DNA of 18,123 nt from Scenedesmus sp. ARA3 (lineage: Eukaryota; Chlorophyta; Chlorophyceae; Sphaeropleales; Scenedesmaceae). The stretch spans positions 9,415-27,537 of the forward strand of contig RWJK01001455.1 of the NCBI GenBank assembly GCA_004335835.1, read 5' to 3'. This document shows positions 1 to 7,794 of this stretch, in pieces. The translations under genes were made by a program, and so were the position numbers. Every line of letters begins with the position of its first letter. Position 1 is the first letter of the stretch. Below the pieces are notes generated by a model. It made no database searches, was not told where the DNA came from, and worked only from the letters and a program-made list of their open reading frames with translations.

Positions 1-31
1 CCGCTGCTGCTGCTGCCGCTGCTGCTGCTGC

Positions 32-66
<35 letters not shown>

Positions 67-338
67 CAGCCAGAGGTGCACAGCCGCCCACCCTGATCAA
101 CACTTGGCGCTTCCGCTGCTGCTGCTCCTGTTGCCGCCGCCAGGTGTGAAACTGACTGTGGTGGCAGACTGCTGCCACAGCGGCACGCTGCTGGACCAGT
201 CGGAAGCCCAGATCTACGGCCCCAAGAGTGACTCACAACTGCTGCTGCCGCTGCCACTGCTGCTGCTGCCGCTGCTGCTGCTGCTGCTACACCAGCCAGA
301 GGTGCACAGCCGCCCACCGTGGCTAACACTTGACGCTG

Positions 339-370
<32 letters not shown>

Positions 371-2833
371 GCCAGGTGTGAAGCTGACTGTGGTGGCTGA
401 CTGCTGCCACAGCGGCACGCTGCTGGACCAGCCTGAGGTGCAGATCAGCGGCCCCAAGAGTGACGACCCTGCTGCTGCCGCTGCTGCCGCTGCCGCTGCC
501 GCTGCCGCTGCCGCCGCTGCTGCTGCCGCTGCCGCTGCCGCTGCTGCCGCTGCTGCTGCTGGACCAGCCAGAGGTGCACAGCCGCCCACCCTGACTAACA
601 CTTGGCGCTTTCCCTGCTGCTGCTGCCGCCTCTGCTGCCAGGTGTGAAGCTGACTGTGGTGGCAGACTGCTGCCACAGCGGCACGCTGCTGGACCAGCCT
701 GAGGTGCAGATCAGCGGCCCCAAGAGTGATGACCCTGCTGCGCCGCCGCAGCTGGTGGACACATTTACTGCTGCTGCTGGCGGCGCTGATAACAGGGATG
801 TGGGCTGTAGGGCTCTTCCGGTCGATTCTTTTGTTGCGGCCCTGGGGGAGAAGCTGGGCGTGGCTGTGGCACCCAACCAGGTGGGTCAAGCGCACTGTTG
901 TTTCTAGTCCTTTGGGTGTGACTTCTTGTGTTGCTCGAGGTGCCAGCTTGGAAGTGTTGTGGTGTTGGGGGCTCAGGACGGGCAGCAGCAGCAGCATGCC
1001 AACTGCAGATGGGTGTCAAAACCAGCCAGGGCAAGCACTGTTGCAGGATGTGGGCTGCAGGGCTTCCGGTGGATTCCCTGCTGGCGGCCCTGGGGGAGGA
1101 GCTGGGCGTGACTGTGGCACCCAACCATGTGGGTTTGTAACAAAAGTTGTCTGGTTGTTCTGTGCCTGTTCATGCTGGTGGTGGTGATCGCTTGAAAGTG
1201 CTGTGTGTCTGGGGGCCTCAGGGCGGGCAGCAGCAGCAGCAGCTCGTTAGGTTTGGCTGGGTGTAAAAGGCAGCCAGAGCAAGCAGTTGCAGGATGTAAA
1301 AGCATCAACTTATACAAAGCCAGGATGTGGGCTGCAGGGCGCTGCCTGTGGACTCTCTGCTGGCGGCACTCGGGGAGAAGCTGGGCGTGACTGTGGCACC
1401 CAACCAGGTGGGTCAAGCGCATTGCCATCTCTTTTGTGGCTGAACATGCGCATGTGATTTCAATGGCATGCACATCTGGGTGAGTACGCGCGTGCACATG
1501 AGACTGCCCTGCAGATTCCTGCTGCCATGTTGGCTGTTGTCAGCAGCGAAGCCTCTGCTAAGCTGCAGGCCGCACCACAATATGTTGAGTTTGGTTTCTG
1601 AGAAGGAGTGTTCATTTGGTGTCTGGATGTGTGTCCCTGCAGGCTCGTGCCGCGATGGTGGCTGCTTTCAGCAGCGACGCATCCGCCAAACTGCAGGCCG
1701 TGCCATCCCATGTGTTGTGGTGTTTACTGAGCGCCACTGCGTAATTTTTATGTTTGCTGCACAGGCGCGTGCTGCCATGGTGGCTGCTTTCGGCAGCGAT
1801 GCATCTGCCAAGCTGGGCCCGCTCATCCAGAAGTTCCAGGGGGCACTGGATGCAGCAGGCGGCGCAGAGGCCCTGGCAGCACAGGTGCGCTTGTAATGTG
1901 GCTTTATGGGGTAGGGCCGTCAATAGGGAACTGTCAGCAGCAGGGATGAAGAATTGCAGAGGCGCCGGCAGCACAGGTACACAATGGCAGCACGGAGGCC
2001 TGCCGCACACATCAAGTGTTATGCTGCTGCATTGGCCACGGCAGCCTGTTGTGCTGCATTGTGCTGCTGGTTCCATTGGCCCAATGCTGGCCTGCTTGGC
2101 ATGCACCTTTACGCACCGCCTGCTCGCTGTGATGCATGTAATGCTTGCAGGCCACTGCAATGGTTGATGAGTTGATCGTCTTAAACTGTTGTACTGCCGT
2201 ACTGCCTGCCGTACTGCTTGATGTACTGCATGTTGTACTGCCTGCCGTACTACCACAGGCCACTGCCAAGCTTGATGAGCTGGTGCCGGGTGCTGGCGGC
2301 GCGCTTGGTGGGCTGCTGAGAGTGCCGTCTGCCTACAGTTCTATTTCCTGTAAAGAAAAATCCGCTGTACTGCCTGCCGTACTGCCACAGGCCACTGCCA
2401 AGCTTGATGAGCTGGTGCCGGGCGCTGGTGGCGCGCTTGGTGGGCTGCTGGGTGGCGTGCTGGGCGGTGGCGGTGGCGACAGCAGCAGTGGCAGCAGGGG
2501 CATCGGCAGCAGCCTGTTCAGTCTGGCCCTGGAGATGCTTGGCAGCGCTGACGTGGCACAGCAGGTGAACTGCTGTGAACTTTAATGGGTTATTTTGGCG
2601 GTTTTTTTGTGTCGTGACATGGCAGCAGCCTGTTCAGCCTGGCCCTGGAGATGCTGGGCAGCGCTGACGTGGCACAGCAGGTGAGGAATCACTCTGGTTG
2701 TGTTCTGTATATGACAACGCATTGTGGGTTGGCAAGTAACATTGCGGAGCACTGCATAGATGGGCCAACTGTATCTCGGTTCCCCCTGATCATGGACACC
2801 TCAGCAGGCAGCTTGTGAGTCAACTTTCAAACG

Positions 2834-2865
<32 letters not shown>

Positions 2866-4167
2866 TGAAACACTGTTGCTTGTGGCCTGCAGCTGCTTCT
2901 TGCTGGCGCCAAGCCGTCACCAGATGTACAGCTCCCTCCAGGCAGGGGCCAACAGTCCATAGGCAACCAAACATTACATAACCTGCCGCTGCTGCTGCTG
3001 CTGTGGCGTTTTGTGATGCAGCTGCCCCCCGCTGGCGCCAAGCCATCCCCCGATGCGCAGCTGCCGCCCGGCAGGGGCCTGCTCATCACCGGCTGCCAGG
3101 CTGAGGAGACCAGCGCTGATGCATGCCCCTCAGGTGTGTGGGTGTTAGCTGTGCTGCAGGCACCTTGTGTGTCTGTGGGCTTTGAGTTCAGTCTCAGCGG
3201 CGGCCAGGCTGAGGAGACCAGCGCAGATTTGACTCGCTCAGGCGCGCGGGTGTTTTCGCAAGTTACTGAGTGTTTGCATTGCCAGCAGTGCAGACGTTGG
3301 TGCTGTGGCTGGTCTCAAGTGCATTACGGTTGTGTATTGTGGTTTGTAAAGTGTGGCATGCGCCTATGCCAGCAGCGGCCGTTTACACAGTGTGCACGCT
3401 GTACCCAGCTGCTCATGTACTGCTGTACCATACCGCTGCTGCTGCTGCTGCTGCTGCTGCAGGCGACGCGTCCCAGGCGTTTGGTGCGCTGACCAACGCC
3501 CTGACCACCACCGTCAACCAATTCAAGCAGGCCTACCCTGACCAGAACATCTCGGCAAGGTGCGCGCAGCAGCACAGCAGCAGCAGCAGTGTCACTCCCT
3601 GCTTGCGGGCGAGCCCAGGAGCCATGGCATTGGGAGCAGCACCGGTCAGCCACATGTTTATCATGAAGCAGCAGCAGCAGCAGCTGTGTGGCAGCTGCTC
3701 GAGACTAGTTACTTTTGTATGGCTGTTCTGCCGCCATTACTGCATATAAGCAATGCTGGGACACGCGGCAGGTGGCACGTGTGTGTGCTTCAGCTTGTTT
3801 GCTGCTGGCAGTGCGTGTCATTGCTGCCGCCAGATTGCTCTGTCAGACTCTCATCTTGCACCGTGTGGGCAGAGCATAGCTGTCTGCATGCAGTGTCACA
3901 GCCACCCTTGCCCTTTCTTTTGCTGACAGTGCATAACATTGCTGCTGCCACTGCTCTGTCAGAATCTCATTTGGCGCCATGTGGGCAGAGAACAGCTGTC
4001 TGACTGCATTGTCACAGCCGCCCTTGCCCTTGCTTTGCTGACAGTGCGTGGCATTGCTGCCGCCACACGCAAGCCTGGCACTATGTCAGCAAACAGTTGC
4101 TGCCCTGCATTTGATTCTCAGAGGACGTCCTCATTTCCTATCTAATGCGAGCCGATTTGCATCTGTG

Positions 4168-4204
<37 letters not shown>

Positions 4205-4318
4205 AGGACGCTGGTGGCGCACATCCGTGAGAGCCTCAACGCTGCGCGCTTTGCGCAGAACCCCTGCCTGGAGTGCGATGCGGCCAACGCTGATGCACCT
4301 TTCGTGCTGGGTGCATGA
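1..4318 (+). CDS. Type II metacaspase, 3' part of gene (six exons; 5' end outside window)
   Basis: Cysteine peptidase of clan CD that cleaves after Arg/Lys and is usually Ca2+-activated and cytosolic. Exons in phase: 642-880, 1765-1884, 2391-2564, 3022-3133, 3463-3559 and 4207-4318 (TGA 4316-4318), giving 283 residues. Exon one carries VVADCCHSGTLLDQ; the Cys before His (codon 671-673) is the nucleophile, in the family motif D-x-C-H-S-G. A linker follows, Gly-rich in exon three (GGALGGLLGGVLGGGGG). The p10 signature of type II enzymes is then clear: LLITGCQAEETSADACPSG, AFGALTNAL, LVAHIRESLNAARF, and a C-terminus ending NADAPFVLGA. The order p20, long linker, p10 and the 'GCQ..ETSAD' motif separate it from type I. 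The His-bearing part of p20 lies left of the window. All joints use GT-AG and the reading phase closes at every one. Extra exon-edge copies are listed separately; alternative use of them cannot be excluded. The family call is firm; exon choice is very likely. Confidence 0.9.
144..470 (+). repeat. Two upstream tandem copies of the metacaspase catalytic-Cys exon 5' edge
   Basis: Acceptor-like CAG followed by the exon start occurs at 144 and 376 as well as at the true exon (642), with periods of 232 and 266. Each copy reads VKLTVVADCCHSGTLLDQ and runs to about GPKSD. The copies then dissolve into CTG/CCG tracts instead of the true DPAAPPQLVDTF continuation. The first copy has changes (SEAQIYGPKSDSQ), while the second is almost identical to the true exon. 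Each unit also holds a chimeric scrap, a CTG tract running into CTGGACCAGCCAGAGGTGCA (about 58-97, 290-320, 559-597), which mimics the exon interior. These are partial copies, so they cannot replace the full exon without another donor. Confidence 0.88.
466..561 (+). repeat. Imperfect CTG/CCG tract
   Basis: A run of mixed CTG and CCG triplets sits between the second exon-edge copy and the next chimeric scrap. Similar tracts occur at 1-63, about 233-288 and 337-370. They are in the same orientation relative to the gene and mark the edges of the tandem units. It reads as poly-Ala or poly-Leu depending on frame but lies in an intron of the supported gene model. Confidence 0.85.
1042..1407 (+). 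repeat. Two downstream copies of the 3' edge of metacaspase exon 642-880
   Basis: The exon end (DVGCRALPVDS to VAPNQ, donor GTGGGT at 881) recurs at about 1046-1128 and 1322-1407. The middle copy has lost two bases after GGGC, breaking frame, and its last codon reads CAT instead of CAG before GTGGGT. The far copy is open in frame (DVGCRALPVDS, then VTVAPNQ) and keeps the donor GTGGGT at 1408. Flanking intron text, including a GGGCAGCAGCAGCAG stretch, is copied with it. Confidence 0.85.
1515..1740 (+). repeat. Two upstream copies of the 5' edge of metacaspase exon 1765-1884
   Basis: CAG followed by (A)RAAMVAAF..DASAKL starts at 1515 (IPAAMLAVVSSEASAKLQ), at 1643 (ARAAMVAAFSSDASAKLQ) and in the true exon at 1765 (ARAAMVAAFGSDASAKLG). 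Periods are 128 and 122. Both copies leave the exon sequence after KLQ and enter related intron sequence, so they are half-exons. Confidence 0.87.
1955..1976 (+). repeat. Downstream copy of the 3' edge of metacaspase exon 1765-1884
   Basis: GCAGAGGCGCCGGCAGCACAG followed by GTAC repeats the exon end GCAGAGGCCCTGGCAGCACAG/GTGC, 92 bases downstream. The copied part is short, about 21 bases, with two differences. Confidence 0.6.
2151..2340 (+). repeat. Two upstream copies of the 5' edge of metacaspase exon 2391-2564
   Basis: CAG followed by ATAKLDELVPGAGGALGGLL begins at 2259, and a more diverged version (ATAMVDELIV) begins at 2151. The true exon begins at 2391. The 2259 copy exits into RVPSAYS and intron; the 2151 copy exits after about ten codons. 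Acceptor sequences (TACCACAG, TGCTTGCAG, TGCCACAG) are all usable by eye. Confidence 0.85.
2190..2252 (+). repeat. TACTGC short tandem repeat in intron
   Basis: Irregular repeats of GTACTGC/CCTGCCGTACTGC, six or seven units, lie between exon-edge copies. Two units recur directly before the true acceptor at 2365-2385. It may serve as a pyrimidine-containing acceptor context. It is a local array seen nowhere else in this gene. Confidence 0.75.
2620..2680 (+). repeat. Downstream copy of the 3' edge of metacaspase exon 2391-2564
   Basis: GSSLFSLALEMLGSADVAQQ is repeated, ending at 2680, followed by a donor GTGAGG better than the true exon's GTGAAC at 2565. The distance is 116 bases. Only synonymous-type changes are seen (for example CTT to CTG in LEMLG). 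The copy has no clear acceptor except the AG inside its own ATGGCAG. Confidence 0.85.
2832..2863 (+). repeat. CTG tract upstream of an exon-edge copy
   Basis: About nine uninterrupted CTG triplets in the sense direction of the metacaspase, within the intron before exon 3022-3133. A second short tract at 2984-3002 lies directly before the true exon's acceptor region. Confidence 0.85.
2893..2965 (+). repeat. Upstream copy of the 5' edge of metacaspase exon 3022-3133
   Basis: TGCAG followed by LLLAGAKPSPDVQLPPGRG repeats the true exon start LPPAGAKPSPDAQLPPGRG, 129 bases upstream. It then leaves the exon at GQQSIGNQT, before the conserved TGCQAEETSAD motif, so it is a half-exon. Confidence 0.85.
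3190..3241 (+). repeat. Downstream copy of the 3' edge of metacaspase exon 3022-3133, donor lost
   Basis: GGQAEETSADLTRSG repeats the p10 signature GCQAEETSADACPSG, 108 bases downstream of the true donor. The key Cys is replaced by Gly and the donor dinucleotide is GC (CTCAG/GCGCGCG) where the true exon has CTCAG/GTGTGTG. Confidence 0.82.
3434..3462 (+). promoter_or_regulatory. CTG-tract 3' splice site of metacaspase exon 3463-3559
   Basis: The acceptor CAG is the direct end of a run of CTG triplets, so the microsatellite occupies the place of a polypyrimidine tract. The phase (S, then G split g/gc) confirms this as the true splice site: CPSG followed by DASQAFGALTNAL. Confidence 0.8.
3806..4140 (+). 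repeat. Tandem repeat of about 115 bp inside a metacaspase intron
   Basis: Units start near 3806, 3925 and 4037 with TGCTGRCAGTGCRTRNCATT. They continue through GCTCTGTCAGA..CTCAT, a GTGGGCAGAG motif and a CACAGCC..CCTTGCCCTT motif; the third unit is partial. No exon sequence is included. The process that copies exon edges therefore also copies purely intronic DNA. Confidence 0.85.
4168..4206 (+). promoter_or_regulatory. CTG-tract 3' splice site of the metacaspase last exon
   Basis: Roughly eleven CTG triplets end in CTGCAG immediately before the last exon at 4207. The reading phase (ag/g for Arg, then TLVAHIRES) fixes this acceptor. It is the longest pure CTG tract in this gene's supported introns. 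Confidence 0.8.
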
Positions 4319-4374
4319 GCAGCGGCCGACAGCAGCTGCTGGTGCAGTGCATGTGCTAGGGCTGCGCATGCTGC

Positions 4375-4379
4375 TGTAA
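4375..4379 (+). terminator. TGTAA polyadenylation-type signal of the metacaspase
   Basis: TGTAA, the usual green-algal (Chlamydomonas-type) poly(A) signal, lies 57 bases after the stop codon and before the first downstream copy of the last exon. The mRNA could therefore end before the array of stop-codon copies. Confidence 0.55.
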
Positions 4380-4439
4380 AGGGAGAGTTTTCATTTTACG
4401 ACATGTAAGCAGGACTGAAGCTGGCTCTGGGCTGTGTGG

Positions 4440-4920
4440 CTGGCCGCCCCTGCCTGGAGTGCGACGCTGCCAACGCTGACGCACCGTTTGTGCTGGGCGC
4501 ATGAGCGGTCGACAGCAGCTGCTGCTGCAGTGCATGTGCTAGGGCTGCTGTGTGGGTGGCTGCCCCTGCCTGGAGTGCGACGCTGCCAACACTGATGCAG
4601 CAGTTGTGCTGGGCGCATGATCACATGCCTCACGCTACCTTGGGCACATAAAGCTGCCTTGCTCCACGCTGGGCGCATGAGCAGCGGTCGACAGCAGCTG
4701 CTGCTGCAGTGCATGTGCTAGGGCTAGGGCTGCGCAGGCTGCGGTGTGGTGGGCCGCCCCTGCCTGGCGTGCGATGCTGCTGACGCTGATGCACCATTTG
4801 TGCTGGGCGCATGATAGACTGTCCATCTTTGCATGAGCATGCCTCACACCTCCCTGGGCATAAGGGCTCGTGCTTGAGCAGCCGCTTGCGGCAGCTGCTG
4901 CAGTGCAATTGCTAGACCCG
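4440..4920 (+). repeat. Array of copies of the metacaspase C-terminal exon and 3'UTR
   Basis: CCCTGCCTGG.GTGCGA..C followed by GCTGGGCGCATGA, the code for PCLECDAANADAPFVLGA-stop, recurs ending at 4503, 4620 and 4813; the true stop is at 4318. A stop-end-only scrap lies at about 4668-4725. Each copy brings the 3'UTR segment GTCGACAGCAGCTGCTG..TGCATGTGCTAGGGCT, and a very worn piece is at about 4875-4918. Substitutions accumulate (for example [11 protein letters not shown] in the 4620 copy). Confidence 0.88.
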
Positions 4921-5434
4921 GGCCTGCATCTTGCTGTGCAGCGAGCCGCCTGGCTGGCTGCTGGGAGTGATCAACATATGAGGAGTTAATACGTCTTCGG
5001 GTTATGCATGGTTGATGCTTGAAAGCAGAACAAGCAGTAAGCCAAAGGTATGGTGATGTAACTTGTGGCATATGGCTGCTGCTTGTTCACAGCCTGCCTC
5101 TGTGTGCCAGCATCGTTGAAGTTACGCAGCAGTTGCGTGGTTCCGTTTAGTGCTTGATCAAAAGCAAGCACAAAAAAGCACAAAAACGCTTGCACGTTAT
5201 ACCCCTTGAATATAAAAACGCGGACGGCGTTACAGTTGCGTTGCTGTGGCACCACTGGTGCTACAGCTCAGCTGCAGCTAGCTAGGGTTCTTGTGTTCGC
5301 AGACTTGCAGCCACTGACTGATAACAGCTACATGGACGCTTCTCTAAACTTAAGTAGAGCAAACATACTTTTCCGATGTACTACTTGCTTTCGTCTGATA
5401 GGAGCACACAGCTTCCCGCCACGACACTTGCAGG
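4920..5434. other. Intergenic stretch between metacaspase array and next + strand gene model
   Basis: No coding signal is seen on either strand and the stretch is AT-richer than its flanks. A TATA-like element is annotated separately. It contains A-rich strings near 5158-5190 but no recognised repeat. Confidence 0.5.
5211..5217 (+). promoter_or_regulatory. TATA-like element
   Basis: TATAAAA on the + strand, about 220 bases upstream of the ATG at 5435, in an AT-rich pocket. It is a candidate core promoter for the small + strand gene. The long distance implies a long 5'UTR or an unseen upstream exon. Confidence 0.35.
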
Positions 5435-6450
5435 ATGTCTCGATTCACTGTCAACCAGCACGACAGCTTCGTGAAGGCTTCTAGCAGAAGAAAGCATCTC
5501 AACGCTTTAGTAGTCGACAAGTGTCAGGTTTGTAGGAAAGATGACCTGCTGCTGTGCTTGCCGCGCTGCATGCTGAGCGCCCGCACTGCTTCAACGTTAT
5601 TGGCGCCCTTTCACATTGTACCTCTGTTTCTCTGCATTGACACCAGGAATACTCGTCACAAAGTTTGGTTAACCAGGTATGTAGGCAGCATGCACAATTT
5701 TCCTGCATATGCTGCTGCGCAAGCAGCTACTGTCACACATGCAGCAAAGAAGCACTGCCGTTGCTCTCGCCAAAGTCCTGATCAACGAGCAACACATGCA
5801 GCTGCATGCTTACAACCAACCCTATGTTTTGTTTGTCAACGCAGGGCAACTCATGGCCTTCCATACAGCAGCCACAGCTACAGCAGCAGGCATGGCCAGG
5901 GGTTGCTGACAGTGCACCAGCAGAATGGCGGGCACTGGACAGCCTTGCACACCACGACAGCATGCAAAAGCGCTCTGCATCCACTTCAGCACAGCACCAG
6001 CAGCAGCACCAGCAGCAGCAGCAGCAGAGCAAGCAGCCCAGTTGGCTCATGCCCTGGCAGACTGGCGACCGCACTGCAGGTGAGGCTAGTTCGCTGATCA
6101 GCCGTCAGCATATATGCATTGCATGCTGAAAGCAGCTGGTGCTGCTGTCACACAGCAACCACAGCAGAAGTTGTGCTCGCCGCAGCTGTTTTATGGTTTG
6201 CAATGCTTGTCACGCGTGGCCTGCACCGGCGGCCTGCGTGCGGGCCCTGGCACCTACAGCAACCATTCTGCCAGCAGCACGGCCGTCCTTGCCACTGGCA
6301 ATTGATTTACTAGCCGTAAGTAGCAGTCAGTTGCCCTTTGCCGCCATGCATTGCATGCACTGCAGGGCGTCAGGTGGCGCTCGCTGTCAAGGCCAAGCGC
6401 ACACCCATCGGCGGCTTTGCACAGCACAGCTTGGCCAAGGCATCAAAGTG
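5435..6450 (+). CDS. Putative small Gln-rich protein (weak multi-exon model)
   Basis: Not recognised. ATG at 5435 opens MSRFTVNQHDSFVKASSRRK and stays open to CAG/GTTTGT at 5527. A 30-base exon at 5647-5676 (EYSSQSLVNQ) ends CAG/GTATGT. Exon 5845-6079 (GNSWPSIQQPQLQQQAWPG, then a His/Gln run [11 protein letters not shown]) ends CAG/GTGAGG. All joints are in phase. From there two endings compete: direct splicing to 6366 gives GRQVALAVKAKRTPIGGF with a stop at 6448-6450, while an extra exon ending at the strong donor GTAAGT (6316) allows a second frame with a stop at 6588-6590. A TGTAA follows at 6627-6631. The string RTPIGGF resembles the N-terminal motif of thiolases, but nothing else of a thiolase follows, so I assign no function. 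It could be a lncRNA or a misjudged model. Confidence 0.35.
5995..6032 (+). repeat. CAG tract coding polyglutamine/His in the putative gene
   Basis: CAGCAGCAGCACCAGCAGCAGC-type run. If the gene model holds it encodes a Gln/His tract. It is the only CAG-sense tract inside a proposed + strand exon, whereas introns of + genes carry CTG-sense tracts. Confidence 0.7.
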
Positions 6451-6626
6451 ACACAGCAGCCGAGGGGACGCAGCAGCACAACCTAGGGGGTTGCGGCACC
6501 CAAGCGGCGCAGCAGCAGCTGCAGTATCAGACGCAACAGCATGACCTGGCCTGGCCATGGTGCCTAGCTGACGGTACAGTGTGCCACTGAGGCAAGACCT
6601 GATGTTTGCTTAGCGGTGCTTAGCGG

Positions 6627-6631
6627 TGTAA
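6627..6631 (+). terminator. TGTAA poly(A)-type signal
   Basis: TGTAA follows the second candidate stop (6590) by 37 bases and the first (6450) by 177. It gives mild support for a + strand transcript ending here and for the later stop. Confidence 0.35.
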
Positions 6632-7794
6632 CAGCCATTGCTCTCGCTTGTTGTAGCCGTGCTGCTCTTCAATGCTGGTTGGATATCCTTCTCAGATAGC
6701 TAGCTGTTTCAACAGCTGCCAGCTGTGTCTGGTTGCAAACGGCGGCGACCGTTGACAGCAATGCCAGCTGTGATCGTGTCACACGACAGGCTGTTCTTCT
6801 GCTCTCTATTCAGCGGGCTGTTGTAATCGCACATGTCCAGAGCTGTTTAATTCTGGCATCGCCGTTAGTGGATTGTGGGTTGTGTGCAAGTGTGCTGTGC
6901 GCCCATGGGAGGAGCATGGAGCGCTGACACAGCATGAATCTGCACTGTGACAGATTGCTGTGATGCCTGCAGTGCAGTGCAGCGCTGCAGGGACTGCTGA
7001 TGCTCGCAGCGCTCACTTTGAACCAAGACGGTGCAGTTCTGGTTTGACGCAGCGATGCTGCGTGGCGCTCAGCATGGCGCTGAGTGCTTGTGACGTCACT
7101 GTGCACGTGTGTGGGCAACGCGCAACCTACAACTGCAGCAGTTATACGTTCCCCAGTTGCCAGAGTTCGCCAAACCCAGCTGCTGCTTTCCAAAAGAATC
7201 CATTGCCACGGGTGTGGTGACGTCAGTGTCCTTTTGAACACGACGCATAGAGCTGACAAACACCGCCTGTTACACAGCACACTACCGCACTAGCAGCCGC
7301 TGCACCGTCCAGTAAAGAGAGGCACGGCCTCTGGATATCATACAAGTAAGGTTGATACACGCGCACATATGTGAAAACGTGGTTGTTGTTTCTTTCACCC
7401 AGGGGCTTTGGCCGAAGCACGGGGCCGGCAGAGTAGCACTGACAAAAGACCAAACACTGTACAGCACTGTACAGCTCAGGTACTACAGGTACACATGCAG
7501 TTCTGCTGTCACTAGCTGCATGCATGCACACGTCCATTGAAAAACTGGGTCACATTTCAGAGGTTGACAAGAAGCATCATATAACATTCAGCTCTGCGCG
7601 CCCCGCAAGGTTCCTGCCTGAAGATACAGATTGCAGGTACCTAAACTGCACATTGAATACACTGCTGAACATGCAGTGAACCGGTTTAAAAACACCACCC
7701 GTTCCTGTGATAATTTTCAAGCATAGGCCTCCAGCACTACCGTCCGTGACCCTTGGCGTGGCATGGCAACCGCAGCACGCAACTCCTTCGTGGA
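6632..7794. other. Region between convergent genes, no gene recognised
   Basis: Open frames here lack splice context and show no family motifs. I saw no tandem exon copies. TGACGTCA occurs twice (7091-7098, 7218-7225) and CACGTG once (7104-7109). The Deg1 3'UTR must start at its right end. No TGTAA on the - strand is close to the Deg1 stop; the nearest I noticed is near 7270-7274. Confidence 0.45.
7091..7109. promoter_or_regulatory. TGACGTCA palindrome next to CACGTG
   Basis: A perfect CRE-type octamer TGACGTCA (7091-7098) is followed five bases later by the G-box core CACGTG (7104-7109). Such palindromes are typical bZIP and bHLH/bZIP binding sites. A second TGACGTCA lies at 7218-7225. With no gene start recognised nearby, the role is unproven. 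Confidence 0.35.

Noticed and set aside
323..997. 224-codon frame on the - strand across the CTG region
   Set aside because: It is the antisense of the metacaspase exon copies and CTG tracts; its poly-Ala is a translation of the repeat and it has no independent motif.
6366..6450. Thiolase gene based on RTPIGGF
   Set aside because: Only a seven-residue resemblance; the frame stops soon after and no catalytic Cys, His or further thiolase motifs follow.
6810..7280. 156-codon frame on the - strand
   Set aside because: Cys/His/Ser-rich chance-type composition, no splice context or motif.
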